A stretch of DNA of 64,000 nucleotides from Celeribacter baekdonensis B30 (GCF_000299875.1 NZ_AMRK01000001.1:1-64000), one strand, 5' to 3'. Positions 37,362 through 46,643 are shown, counted from the first letter of the stretch. The notes: generated from the letters alone by a model not told the origin. Translations and numbers: made by a program.

Positions 37362-37658
37362 GTCATATCCTTGTCGTTATGCCCGAATGGGGCGGTCGTG
37401 GTTCAAGGAGGCTGGGACACTTGACGATGCTGCGCGCAATCCCCGGTTTGGGTCGATCCGCCACTGCCAACCTCTCTGGCCCCGTATCGGGGCGTCGTCA
37501 TAGGTCTCATCTATAGGCCGAGGGCACAGAGCGCGCAAATGCTTTAGCGCCAACGGGTTGGGACAAATGTGCACAATCGCACCATTCCTGCGCTCTCACA
37601 CCTGTTTGCGCGCGAACCTGGAGTGTTTAGGGTGCACAGGGAACATGAGGAGGCCCCT
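37362..37658. promoter_or_regulatory. Divergent region between the cob operon and the GST gene; structured leader on the minus strand
   Basis: 297 bp. On the minus strand, ahead of the DUF6732-like gene, a perfect hairpin GCCCCG-ATA-CGGGGC (37479-37493) is followed by an 8-bp long-range pairing GAGGTTGG (37467-37474) with CCAGCCTC (37408-37415), enclosing about 50 nt that includes GC-rich blocks. No B12-box sequence of the cobalamin riboswitch is seen. The plus-strand half (37560-37658) leads to the GST gene, with ribosome site GAGGAGG before ATG 37659. Confidence 0.5.
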
Positions 37659-38633
37659 ATGGGACATTTAAAAGACGGTATCTGGCATGACGAATGGTAC
37701 GACACATCGAAGTCAGGCGGCCGGTTTGAACGCAGCTCAGCGGGCTTTCGCAACTGGATCACGCCCGATGGCGCGGCGGGACCCTCCGGCAAGGGTGGGT
37801 TTGAGGCCGAGGCCGGGCGCTATCACCTCTATGTCTCTTATGCTTGTCCGTGGGCCCATCGCACTCTGATTTTTCGGGCGTTAAAAGGCCTCGAAGAGCT
37901 GATTTCCGTCTCCGTTGTTCACCCCGATATGCTGAGCGATGGCTGGACCTTTGCGCAGGATTTCCCCGGCACCACGGGGGACGCCCTCTTTGGCAAGCCT
38001 TTCCTGCGCGATATTTATACCGAAGCCGACCCCGGCCTGTCGGGGCGCGTTACTGTGCCGATTCTCTGGGACAAAAAACGGGACACGATTGTCTCAAACG
38101 AATCCTCTGAAATCATCCGCATGTTCAATTCGGCCTTTGATGCGATCACTGGAAACACCCATGATTTCTGGCCCCTCGCCCTGCGTGACGAGATCGAAAC
38201 GGTAAATGCCCGCATCTATGACACGATCAACAATGGCGTCTATAAGGCCGGGTTTGCCACCACGCAAAAGGCCTATGACGCCGCCATTGCGCCGCTGTTC
38301 GACAGTCTCGATTGGCTCGAAACCCATCTCTCGGAGAATCGCTATCTCATGGGAGAGCAGGTGACCGAAGCGGATTGGCGATTGTTCACCACCCTCATCC
38401 GGTTTGACAAGGTCTACCACGGCCACTTCAAATGCAACAAACGCATGGTAAAAGACTACCCCGCCGTTTGGGCCTACACACGCGCGCTTTATCAATGGCC
38501 GGGGGTGCGCGAGACGGTGAATTTCGATCATATCGTGCGTCACTATTACTATAGCCACGATACGATCAACCCGCATCGGATTGTGCCGGTCACACCGGAT
38601 TTGGATTTTGATGCGCCGCATGGGCGGGGCTGA
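37659..38633 (+). CDS. Glutathionyl-hydroquinone reductase (Xi-class glutathione transferase)
   Basis: A 324-residue Xi-class GST (YqjG/ECM4 type) that reduces glutathionyl-hydroquinones. The catalytic cysteine is in YVSYACPWAHRTLIFRALKGLE; VTVPILWDKKRDTIVSNESSEIIRMFN is the glutathione site, and ADWRLFTTLIRFDKVYHGHFKCN is the family's C-terminal domain. ATG at 37659 follows GAGGAGGCCCCT; codons upstream to 37569 lack support. Single gene. Confidence 0.94.
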   Translation: MGHLKDGIWHDEWYDTSKSGGRFERSSAGFRNWITPDGAAGPSGKGGFEAEAGRYHLYVSYACPWAHRTLIFRALKGLEELISVSVVHPDMLSDGWTFAQDFPGTTGDALFGKPFLRDIYTEADPGLSGRVTVPILWDKKRDTIVSNESSEIIRMFNSAFDAITGNTHDFWPLALRDEIETVNARIYDTINNGVYKAGFATTQKAYDAAIAPLFDSLDWLETHLSENRYLMGEQVTEADWRLFTTLIRFDKVYHGHFKCNKRMVKDYPAVWAYTRALYQWPGVRETVNFDHIVRHYYYSHDTINPHRIVPVTPDLDFDAPHGRG

Positions 38634-38654
38634 GACGTCGTTGAAAACCGCGCC

Positions 38655-39020
38655 TTACGAGGCCGCTTTGCCGTAATGCTCGACCATGGCCGACAGATCC
38701 TCTGGGTCCACCTGTTTGGTGACAAAGGCACAAGCGTTGGCCGCGTGTTGAAAGATGGAACCGTCCGAGAAAAAACTGGCGTTGGTGGTAAATATCACCC
38801 GCGCGCTGGGGCAACGATAATTGGCATAATCTGCGATGGCAAAAGCGGAGCCATTCTCCAGAACCAAATCCAGAACAATCAGATCCGGGGCCTCTTGTTG
38901 CATGTGCGCAATCGCTGCGTCCTGCCCCGACACCAAAACCACCTTCATGCCCTGACGCTCAAGATGGCGCATCCAGATCCGCCCTAGGTCCGGGTTACTT
39001 TCAACAATCAATACCCGCAT
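38655..39020 (-). CDS. Single-domain response regulator (receiver) protein
   Basis: A 121-residue receiver domain with no output domain: MRVLIVESNPDLGRIWMRHLERQG, phosphoacceptor Asp in DLIVLDLVLENG, Thr in VIFTTNAS and Lys in FVTKQVDPEDL. The first acidic pair is ES instead of the usual DD, which may weaken magnesium binding. Starts at ATG 39020; an upstream start at 39062 is unlikely. A near match to a CtrA box (TTAA-N7-GTAA, 39076-39090) lies upstream. Partner kinase unknown. Confidence 0.88.
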   Translation of the reverse strand: MRVLIVESNPDLGRIWMRHLERQGMKVVLVSGQDAAIAHMQQEAPDLIVLDLVLENGSAFAIADYANYRCPSARVIFTTNASFFSDGSIFQHAANACAFVTKQVDPEDLSAMVEHYGKAAS

Positions 39021-39204
39021 ACTCTTCCTAAATCGTGACCACCAACTGAGCGCGTTTCGCACTGGCTACCCGACGTTAAACCTTGTGTAAGACACCCTTA
39101 CGAACCCTTAAGATCAGGGTCAATCAAAGCCGCCGAAATAAGGGCGTGGGAAAAAGCTAAGATTTTAACTTGCACTCCGCCCGCGCTAAGGCAAAACAGA
39201 GCAC

Positions 39205-39600
39205 ATGACACATAAAGCCCCCACCTGGATCACCATCTGCGAAACCTGCAAATTGCCCGATTGGGCAGAGCGTGGGATGGATAAGACCGATGGCGAAATT
39301 CTGGCCGAAGCGATTGAACAGCGCGCCGCGGCCACCGGGATCAAAACCCGCCGCGTGGCCTGTACGATGGGCTGTGAACGCGCCTGTAACATCATCGTTC
39401 AGGGCGCGGGAAAAATCGGCTATTCCCTTGGAAAGTTTGACGGAAATGACGCGGACGCGGAGGCTATCGTAAGCTACGCCACACAACATGCCGCCTCTCC
39501 GTCTGGGCAGGTCCCGTTCCGCGACTGGCCGCAAGGCGTCAAGGGTCATTTCGTCTCCCGCCACTTGCCACCCCCCACCGATCCCGCCGAGGGCGCATGA
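39205..39600 (+). CDS. DUF1636 family metal-binding protein
   Basis: A 131-residue protein with cysteine motifs ITICETCKLPDW near the N-terminus and VACTMGCERACNIIV in the middle, which are DUF1636 traits and look like a thioredoxin-fold ferredoxin or metal site. DUF1636 genes lie near cobalamin genes in proteobacteria and may handle cobalt or an Fe-S cluster. Its stop overlaps the cobC start (ATGA). Biochemical role unproven. Confidence 0.88.
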   Translation: MTHKAPTWITICETCKLPDWAERGMDKTDGEILAEAIEQRAAATGIKTRRVACTMGCERACNIIVQGAGKIGYSLGKFDGNDADAEAIVSYATQHAASPSGQVPFRDWPQGVKGHFVSRHLPPPTDPAEGA

Positions 39601-40532
39601 GCCGGCACCGGGATCATGGTGGCGGTCTAGATGCCGCCGTGGCGCGGTTCGGCGGCGAGAAATCCGACTGGATCGACCTCTCCACCGGCATCAACCCAAC
39701 TGCCTATTTGATAGGCGAAATGCCACCCAGTGCTTGGGAAACCTTGCCCGATGCCGCAGCCCAGGATTCGTTGATCCAAGCGGCGCGTGCCTATTGGAAC
39801 GTCCCGCGCGGGGCCTCCATTTTGGCCGCACCCGGCGCCTCCGCCCTCATCGCCCGCTTGCCTGCGCTCTGGCCCAAAGCCCGCGTCGAGATCAGAACGC
39901 CAACCTATAACGAACATGCCGCCGCCTTTGAGGCACATGGCTGGACGTTGGACGGCACTGACCCGTCTGTTCAGGTCGCCGTTCATCCCAACAACCCGGA
40001 CGGGCGGCTTTGGCGTGCGGATGAATTGACCGCGCCAATCACGATCATCGACGAAAGTTTTTGCGATGTGATGCCAGAGAAGAGCCATATTGAGCGCGTC
40101 ACCGATGGGCGCACGATTGTACTCAAAAGTTTTGGCAAATTCTGGGGGCTGGCCGGTCTGCGGCTTGGCTTTGCCATTGGTGCGCCGGAGTGGATCAATC
40201 GCCTTTCGACCCTCACCGGCCCTTGGGCGGTTTCCGGCCCGGCGCTTGCGATTGGCACAAGGGCACTGAATGACCCGGATTGGGCGTTGCAGACACGGAT
40301 CAATTTGGCACAGTCTTCGGCAAGAATGGACGATCTCATGCAAAATAAAGGCGCTAAATTGATTGGTGGGACAGATCTATTCCGTCTCTATGAGGTCGAC
40401 AATGCCCGTGCCTTTCAGGATCATTTGGCCAAAGGTCGGGTTTGGTCGCGCATCTTTCCCTATTCCGACACTTGGGTCCGCCTCGGTCTGCCCGCCCCGG
40501 ACCGTTGGGATCAATTTGAGGCCGCACTGTGA
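39597..40532 (+). CDS. cobC: Threonine-phosphate decarboxylase (CobC/CobD type)
   Basis: A 311-residue PLP enzyme forming (R)-1-amino-2-propanol phosphate, the linker of cobalamin's lower arm. WIDLSTGINPTAYLIGEMP is the CobC start (DLSTGINP), HPNNPDGRLWRADEL the cofactor site, and the Schiff-base lysine is in IVLKSFGKFWGLAGLRLGFAIG. Overlaps DUF1636 and cbiB by 4 nt each, so the three form one unit. Confidence 0.95.
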   Translation: MSRHRDHGGGLDAAVARFGGEKSDWIDLSTGINPTAYLIGEMPPSAWETLPDAAAQDSLIQAARAYWNVPRGASILAAPGASALIARLPALWPKARVEIRTPTYNEHAAAFEAHGWTLDGTDPSVQVAVHPNNPDGRLWRADELTAPITIIDESFCDVMPEKSHIERVTDGRTIVLKSFGKFWGLAGLRLGFAIGAPEWINRLSTLTGPWAVSGPALAIGTRALNDPDWALQTRINLAQSSARMDDLMQNKGAKLIGGTDLFRLYEVDNARAFQDHLAKGRVWSRIFPYSDTWVRLGLPAPDRWDQFEAAL

Positions 40533-41434
40533 CCACGGCTTTTGCGCTGTCTCTGGCTATGATCCTTGATGCGCTTATGGGCGAACCGAAATGGCTTTGG
40601 GACCGCCTGCCCCATCCTGCGGTGTTGATTGGCCGCCTCATTGGTTGGGCAGATCGGCGGATGAACCATGGGGATCGACGCAAGGCCAAAGGCGTGGCTT
40701 TGCTTCTTTCTTTGGTGGTGGGCAGTGGGGTTCTTGGTCTCATTCTGGACCAAATCCCCTTTGTAGACATCCTCTTGGGCGCAATTCTTTTGGCCCATAA
40801 ATCATTAATCCAACATGTCAAAGCGGTGGCGCGCGCGCTTGACACCTCACTTGAGGCTGGTCGCGCGTCTGTGGCGATGATCGTTGGGCGCGACACAACC
40901 GACATGGACACACCCGCCGTGTCCCGCGCCGCCATCGAATCCGCCGCTGAAAATTTCTCAGACGGTGTGATCGCCCCCGCGTTTTGGTTTTTACTGCTCG
41001 GCCTACCCGGCATCCTGATCTACAAAGCCGTCAACACCGCCGACAGCATGATCGGCTATCGCACCGATCGGCATCGCGATTTCGGCTGGGCCTCGGCCCG
41101 GTGTGACGATCTTCTAAACCTGATCCCAGCGCGGCTCACCGCTGTGTTGCTGTTCCCATGGGGCAAGCCTTTGTCGCTTTGGCGGAGCATTACCACGGAG
41201 GCGCGTCGCCATCGCTCGCCCAATGCCGGTTGGCCCGAAGCCGCCCTGTCGCGCAGTCTGGGCGTGGCGCTTTCCGGTCCGCGCGCCTATCACGGCGAGA
41301 TGCGTGACTACCCGTGGGTCAATCCAGACGGGCGCCCCAACGCCACTCCGCGCGACATCGACATGGCCTGCGCCCGTCTTTGGACCGCTTGGGCCTTTAC
41401 TCTCGTCTGCGTCATCACGCTGTCATTTGCGTAA
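40529..41434 (+). CDS. cbiB: Adenosylcobinamide-phosphate synthase
   Basis: A 301-residue membrane enzyme (CbiB, called CobD in the aerobic nomenclature) joining adenosylcobyric acid to aminopropanol phosphate. It starts with LSLAMILDALMGEPKWLWDRLPHPAVLIGRLI and has SRAAIESAAENFSDGVIAPAFW and KAVNTADSMIGYRTDRHRDFGW, all diagnostic. About five hydrophobic segments. Last gene of the DUF1636-cobC-cbiB unit. Confidence 0.96.
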   Translation: MTTAFALSLAMILDALMGEPKWLWDRLPHPAVLIGRLIGWADRRMNHGDRRKAKGVALLLSLVVGSGVLGLILDQIPFVDILLGAILLAHKSLIQHVKAVARALDTSLEAGRASVAMIVGRDTTDMDTPAVSRAAIESAAENFSDGVIAPAFWFLLLGLPGILIYKAVNTADSMIGYRTDRHRDFGWASARCDDLLNLIPARLTAVLLFPWGKPLSLWRSITTEARRHRSPNAGWPEAALSRSLGVALSGPRAYHGEMRDYPWVNPDGRPNATPRDIDMACARLWTAWAFTLVCVITLSFA

Positions 41435-41485
41435 CTTGCGCCTGATCGCTATCGTGGCGCACAACTCAATGTAAAAGGTAAACCC

Positions 41486-42689
41486 ATGCGTTTTCTGAGC
41501 CTTGCTCTTGCCCTGGTGTTGCGCTGTGCATAGAAGTTCTCTTCGGCCTCTGCCGGCGGGATGTTTCCGATGGGTCCCCTGCGGCGGGTCATTTCCCTCC
41601 TTTGTCGGTAAAATAAAATCCGAAGCCCTGTCCAAAGGCTATGACAAAGCCACGGTGGATCGGTTTTTCGCCTCCGCCCAGCAGACCCAATCGGTGCTCA
41701 AAGCCGACCGTGCACAGGGGTTTTTCCAAAAGCCGTTCATCGACTTTTCCCGCGCCGTGATCAGCCAAAACCGCATCGACAATGGCCGCAAATATTCGCA
41801 GCAATACAATGCCACCTTTGACCGCATCGCCCGCGACTACGGCGTCTCACGCGGCGTACTTTTGGCATTTTGGGCGCTGGAAACCGACTTTGGCCAGGTG
41901 CAGGGCGATTTTAACACGCTGAATGCGCTGATGACTTTGGGGCACGATTGTCGTCGTCCCGAATTGTTCCAACCGCAAATTCTGGCCGCACTTGAGCTTT
42001 ACAAACATGGCGATTTCGACCCGACCACGACCAAAGGTGCCTGGGCCGGCGAAATCGGCATGGTGCAAATGTTGCCGAAAGACATCCTGCAAAACGGTGT
42101 AGATGGCGATGGCGATGGCCATGTCCGCCTGAAAACCTCGGCTCCTGATGCGTTGATGTCGGGTGCGAAAATGCTCAAACATTTGGGCTGGCGGGCGAAT
42201 GAGCCGTGGCTGCAAGAGATTATTGTACCTGCCGATCTCGATTGGTCCAAAACCGGGCTCAACCACAAAATGACCGTGGCGCAATGGGCAAAGCTCGGCG
42301 TCAAGCCACGCGCTGGATCGCTCGGGCCCTCATCGCTTCAGGCCTCCGTGCTTTTGCCAATGGGTCGTAAAGGTCCGGCGTTTCTCGCCTATCCGAATTT
42401 CGAGGTCTATTTTGAGTGGAACAAGAGCTTTGTCTATGTGACCACTGCGGCCTATTTTGCCGCCCGCCTCGAAGGCGCACCAGTCTACAATGCGGGATCG
42501 CCTGAGACCGGATTATCCGATGGGCAAATGAAGCAGCTGCAACAAAAACTGCAAAGCCGGGGCCATGACGTGGGCGGCGTCGATGGCATTTTGGGTGAAA
42601 AGACCCGCGAGGCCGTACAGAAGGAGCAAGTGCGCCTTGGGATGCCCGCCGATGCTTGGCCGACGCCCGCGCTGCTGGGCAAGCTCTGA
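41486..42689 (+). CDS. Lytic murein transglycosylase (MltB type) with broken N-terminal reading frame
   Basis: The catalytic part is complete and open in one frame: CGGSFPSFVGKIKSEAL, VLLAFWALETDFGQVQGDFNTLNALMTLGHD (catalytic Glu in ETDFG), AGEIGMVQMLPKD and a C-terminal peptidoglycan-binding domain (MKQLQQKLQSRGHDVGGVDGILGEKTREAV). The obvious start, ATG 41486, encodes a signal-peptide-like MRFLSLALALVLRCA in another frame and hits TAG at 41531-41533. The main frame is open back to about 41502 but lacks a signal peptide. One extra base between about 41500 and 41531 would explain this; alternatively there is a stop plus a slip near CCCC at 41576-41579. So this is either a recent pseudogene, a sequence error or a use of slippage. 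Confidence 0.8.
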
Positions 42690-42730
42690 TCATATAAACA
42701 TCGAAAAATTGGCTTTGGTCGCCATAAATA

Positions 42731-45700
42731 TCAAGCGACCAAAGCTTCTGCCTTTTTCAAATCCACCGACACAAGCTGGCTCACACCCTGTTCTTGCATG
42801 GTCACACCAAACAGACGATCCATCCGCGCCATTGTGACGGCGTGGTGGGTGATGACCAAAAACCGCGTGTCGGTGCGTTGGGTCATCTCGTCCAACATAT
42901 CGCAAAACCGCGTGACGTTCGCATCGTCCAAAGGCGCATCGACCTCGTCCAACACACAGATCGGGGCCGGGTTGGCCATGAACACCGCAAAGATCAGCGC
43001 GAGGGCCGTAAGCGTCTGTTCCCCACCTGACAGAAGCGACAAGGTCGACAATTTCTTACCCGGCGGCTGGCACATGATCTCCAGCCCGGCCTCCAGCGGA
43101 TCGTCGCTTTCCACCATCATCAACTTGGCTTCCCCACCGCCAAACAGATGGGTGAACAACATCGAAAAATTCTCGTTCACCTGTTCAAACGCGGTCAAAA
43201 GACGTTCGCGGCCTTCGCGGTTCAGCGAGGCAATCCCCGCGCGCAGGGTCTTGATCGCCTCTTCTAAATCTTGCTTTTCACTCACCAAACTGTCGTGCTC
43301 TTCGCGCACCTCCAAAGCGTCCTCTTCGGCCCGCAGGTTCACCGCCCCAAGGCTTTCGCGCAGACGTTTGAGACGGTTCACATCGACCTCGATTGCCTCA
43401 TGCGGCGGGATCGTGTCGGGATCGACGTCCAGCTCCTCAAGCAGCGCAACGGGTGTGCTGTCCAACTCCTCGCGGATGCGTTCGACCGCCGCATCAACCA
43501 TCTCGCGCGCGGCATCCCGACGCGCCTCGGAGGCCGCGCGGATTTCTCGCGCTTCCGAGGCCACGCGTTCCGCATCGCGTTCGGTTGTCACCGCATCGCG
43601 CAGCGCGGTTTCGCCGGACGCCAGAGCATCAGAAGCCTGCTGCCGACGGCTCTCGGCCTCGGCAATTTGTTCCAAAAGCGCCTCGCGTTTCTCAGCGATG
43701 TCCTCGGGTTGCGCCGATGCCTCAAACAGTTCCTCCTCAGAGGTCTCCTTGCGCGCCTGAAGCTCCGCCACCCGTTTCCCCGCGGTTTCAAGACGGTGCC
43801 GCCAACCAGACAACTCCTTGGTCACCTCTTGCGAGCGCCGGGTGCGCGCCTCGCCTTCTCGGCGAATCTCGTCATGTGACGAGCGTTTCGTCATCATGGT
43901 GATCCGCGCCGCTTCAACCGCGAGTTTGACCTCTTCGATATCTGAGCGCGCCGCACTCAGGTCCGGCAATTCCGACACGGTCTTTTCCGCCTCGCGCAAC
44001 CGGACCTCTGCGCCGCGCGCATCCTCTTCGTGGCGGGACACGGCCAGCCCGAGGTTCTCGACCTTGCCCTCGGCCAAGGTGCGGTCATTTTCGGCACGAG
44101 ACAGCGCGCGTGCGGCTTCTGACAGGGCGCGATCAGCGGCCCGGCGGGCTTCACGGGCGGCGTGGTCGGCCTCGCTCAACCGTGTCAATTCCGCCTTCAA
44201 ATGCTCATGCGCCTGCCGCGCACCTGCCGCCTTGGCTTCGGCCGCCACGAGGTCCTGTTTGAACCCTTCCAATCGGTTGAGCTGTTGCAGGCGCAGAGCC
44301 GCCGTTGAGGGTGCATCCTCGGCCCCGGCACGATAGCCGTCCCAACGCCACATATCGCCCTCGACCGACACCAACCGTTGCCCCGGCTCCAAATCGGCCT
44401 GAAGACGCGGACCATCTTCGGCGCGCACAAGCCCGATCTGCGACAAGCGCCGCGCCAAAACCGCAGGGGCGGTGACATAGTCACTCAGCGGCTCCACGCC
44501 GTAGGGCAGGTCTTGTTCGTCCGCATAGTCTGGCAAAGTGACCCAACCGGAGGCTTGATAGGCCTCAATCGCGGGTTGGCGCAAATCATCCGACAGGGCG
44601 GCACCCAGCGCCTTTTCATAGCCAGAAGTCACGCGAATCAGATCAAGCACCTGCGTCCCCGCAGTCTGATCACGATCGAGCATCCGCCCCAAAGCCAGAA
44701 CTTCGGCCTTGAGGGCACCCACCTCGCCTTCCGCCTCGGACCGCGCCGCACGCGCCGAGGATTCACGGGTCTGCGCTTCGGTCCGCGCCTCATCCGCCTC
44801 AATCAACGCCGCCTCGGTGTATTCCGCCCGCTCGCTGGCCTCGGCTTGTGCCTCCTCAGCCGTAGCCAACGCATCCGCTGAACGAAACAGCGTCGATTTC
44901 GCGTCTTCAACAGCCGCTTTGGCCCGGTCCGCATCGCCACGCGCCCGTTCCAAGGTCTTGCGATTGTCCTCGACCAAACGGTTTGCGGATTGATGACGCG
45001 CGGCCAGCCGGGCGACATCTTCGGTCATTTCGGTCAGCGTGGTTTCACGATCCGCCAGGATTTGACTGGCCTCGGACGCCTCCGCACTCGATTGTGTCAG
45101 ACGAGGACCATGCCCCTCGGAGGCCTTGATCAGTTCCTTTTGCTCCCATTCAAGCCGCGCAATGGTTTCAACCGCATCGCGGTTGAGTTGCTCTTCGCGG
45201 GCCATGTCGGCGACCAATTGATCAATCCGGCGGGCCAGAGTTTCGATCATATCGCGGGCGCGTTTTTCCTCATCGGCCAGTTGATCGCGCGACACGGTGA
45301 GCCGCTGCAATACGGCACTGGCGATAGCCTCTTCTTCGCGAAGCGGCGGCAGGGCCAACTCTCTGGATTCGCGCTGTTTTCCGGCATCACGCGCGAGGCG
45401 TTCGGCCTCAGACGCCTGTTTGAGACGGATGCGCAACACATCCTCGGCCTCAACGCGGGCGTGGTCGGCATCGCGCCACCGGCGATAGTACAAAAGCCCC
45501 TCGGCCTGACGCAACTCAATACCGATCTCACGATAGCGCGCCGCCTGTCGCGCCTGACGCGCCAGTGAGGCCAATTGCGCCGCAAGCTGTTCAATCACAT
45601 CATCGACGCGGGCCAAATTGGTTTCCGCGCCTTTGAGCTTCAACTCGGCCTCATGGCGCCGCTGATAGAGGCCGGAAATCCCCGCCGCTTCCTCAAGGAT

Positions 45701-46186
45701 GCGCCGTCGCGAGGTTGGTTTGGCGTTGATCAATTCGGAAATCTGACCCTGACGCACCAGCGCCGGAGAATGCGCGCCGGTGGAGGCATCGGCGAACAAC
45801 ATCGACACATCGCGCGCCCGCACGTCCTTGGTGTTGACCTTATAGGCGGACCCTGCGTCGCGGGTGATCCGGCGAATGATTTCAACCGTGTCGCTCTCAT
45901 TAAATCCAGAGGGGGCGAGGCGATCCGAGTTGTCGATCATCAACATGACTTCGGCGAAATTGCGCGCCGGGCGAGAGGCCGCGCCGGCAAAAATCACGTC
46001 TTCCATCCCCGCCCCGCGCATCGCCTTGGGACGGGTTTCCCCCATGACCCAGCGCAGCGCCTCAAGCAGATTGGATTTGCCACAACCATTCGGCCCGACA
46101 ACCCCCGTCAGCCCATCCGCGATCACAAGATCGGTGGGGTCAACAAAACTTTTAAAGCCGTTGAGACGCAGGCGGGTGAAACGCAA
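42731..46186 (-). CDS. smc: Chromosome segregation protein SMC
   Basis: A 1151-residue SMC ATPase that compacts and helps segregate the chromosome. N-terminal Walker A GVVGPNGCGKSNLLEALRWVMGE; long coiled coils with a hinge around 500-620 (TSGYEKALGAALSDDLRQPAIEAY); C-terminal signature LSLLSGGEQTLTALALIFAVF and Walker B PAPICVLDEVDAPLDDANV. I start at TTG 46186 (LRFTRLRLNGFKSFVDPTDL), which matches the family start, has CGAGG about 8 nt upstream and gives the common length; 36 further codons upstream are open but unconserved and cover a DnaA box. ScpA and ScpB genes are not in this window. Confidence 0.95.
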   Translation of the reverse strand: MRFTRLRLNGFKSFVDPTDLVIADGLTGVVGPNGCGKSNLLEALRWVMGETRPKAMRGAGMEDVIFAGAASRPARNFAEVMLMIDNSDRLAPSGFNESDTVEIIRRITRDAGSAYKVNTKDVRARDVSMLFADASTGAHSPALVRQGQISELINAKPTSRRRILEEAAGISGLYQRRHEAELKLKGAETNLARVDDVIEQLAAQLASLARQARQAARYREIGIELRQAEGLLYYRRWRDADHARVEAEDVLRIRLKQASEAERLARDAGKQRESRELALPPLREEEAIASAVLQRLTVSRDQLADEEKRARDMIETLARRIDQLVADMAREEQLNRDAVETIARLEWEQKELIKASEGHGPRLTQSSAEASEASQILADRETTLTEMTEDVARLAARHQSANRLVEDNRKTLERARGDADRAKAAVEDAKSTLFRSADALATAEEAQAEASERAEYTEAALIEADEARTEAQTRESSARAARSEAEGEVGALKAEVLALGRMLDRDQTAGTQVLDLIRVTSGYEKALGAALSDDLRQPAIEAYQASGWVTLPDYADEQDLPYGVEPLSDYVTAPAVLARRLSQIGLVRAEDGPRLQADLEPGQRLVSVEGDMWRWDGYRAGAEDAPSTAALRLQQLNRLEGFKQDLVAAEAKAAGARQAHEHLKAELTRLSEADHAAREARRAADRALSEAARALSRAENDRTLAEGKVENLGLAVSRHEEDARGAEVRLREAEKTVSELPDLSAARSDIEEVKLAVEAARITMMTKRSSHDEIRREGEARTRRSQEVTKELSGWRHRLETAGKRVAELQARKETSEEELFEASAQPEDIAEKREALLEQIAEAESRRQQASDALASGETALRDAVTTERDAERVASEAREIRAASEARRDAAREMVDAAVERIREELDSTPVALLEELDVDPDTIPPHEAIEVDVNRLKRLRESLGAVNLRAEEDALEVREEHDSLVSEKQDLEEAIKTLRAGIASLNREGRERLLTAFEQVNENFSMLFTHLFGGGEAKLMMVESDDPLEAGLEIMCQPPGKKLSTLSLLSGGEQTLTALALIFAVFMANPAPICVLDEVDAPLDDANVTRFCDMLDEMTQRTDTRFLVITHHAVTMARMDRLFGVTMQEQGVSQLVSVDLKKAEALVA

Positions 46187-46210
46187 ATGGGGCCTCGGAG
46201 TTGATTCCTT

Positions 46211-46219
46211 TGTGGATAA
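46211..46219 (-). promoter_or_regulatory. DnaA box (perfect 9-mer), minus orientation
   Basis: TGTGGATAA on the plus strand, i.e. TTATCCACA on the minus strand, 25 bp upstream of the chosen smc start. Perfect match to the high-affinity DnaA box. A GATTC (GANTC, the CcrM methylation site) lies next to it at 46203-46207. Confidence 0.6.
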
Positions 46220-46284
46220 AACTGTTTGGGACTGCGACGGATGTGTCAACCGGGTGACACCGACATCTGGGCGAAACACCCAAG

Positions 46285-46293
46285 TTATCCACA
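46285..46293 (+). promoter_or_regulatory. DnaA box (perfect 9-mer), plus orientation
   Basis: TTATCCACA on the plus strand followed by AAATATT, an AT-rich stretch. Second perfect box in the same gap, pointing opposite to the first and 74 bp away. Confidence 0.6.
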
Positions 46294-46397
46294 AAATATT
46301 GCGGTTTGGTGCTCACCTTCTCTGCGCATAGCCATAGAAAGTCTATGCAGAAGGTTAAAGCACTTGACCCAACACAAGCCAATGCGCCAAATAGGGG

Positions 46398-46603
46398 CGT
46401 TATGGTTCCCCATCACGACGCCAAGCGTTTAGGGGAGAAATGGGAATGTGGTGCGCGAGACCCAAATCGGGGCGCAAAACCACAGCCGCCCCCGCGACTG
46501 TAAGCGGTGAGTGCCCGTCGACATGCCACTGGAACACCCTGTTCTGGGAAGGTGACGAAGGCGCTTTGACCCGCGAGCCAGGAAACCTGCCGTGACCTCA
46601 TAC
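46398..46603 (+). ncRNA. Cobalamin (adenosylcobalamin) riboswitch
   Basis: All core blocks appear in order: GGTTCCC (46404), GGGAATGTGGTGCG (46442), CCGCCCCCGCGACTGTAAGCGG split across 46486-46507, GCCACTG (46525), GGGAAGG (46546) and the B12 box AGCCAGGAAACCTGCC (46576-46591). A small hairpin CCGTC-GGGGAT-GACGG (46611-46626) sits between the aptamer and the ribosome site GGAGG of the permease gene, and is a candidate expression platform acting on translation. It should shut the cobalt-uptake gene when cobalamin is plentiful. Confidence 0.95.
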
Positions 46604-46643
46604 CAACCCGCCGTCGGGGATGACGGCCTAGGAGGACTTGTCG

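Noticed and set aside
37362-37658. Standard cobalamin riboswitch before the leftward cob operon
   Set aside because: I looked for the CCGCCCCCGC core and the B12 box on both strands and found neither; kept only as an unassigned structured leader.
39095-39123. ACCCTTAAGATCAGGGT hairpin as a regulatory RNA before DUF1636
   Set aside because: Five-pair stem only, no supporting context.
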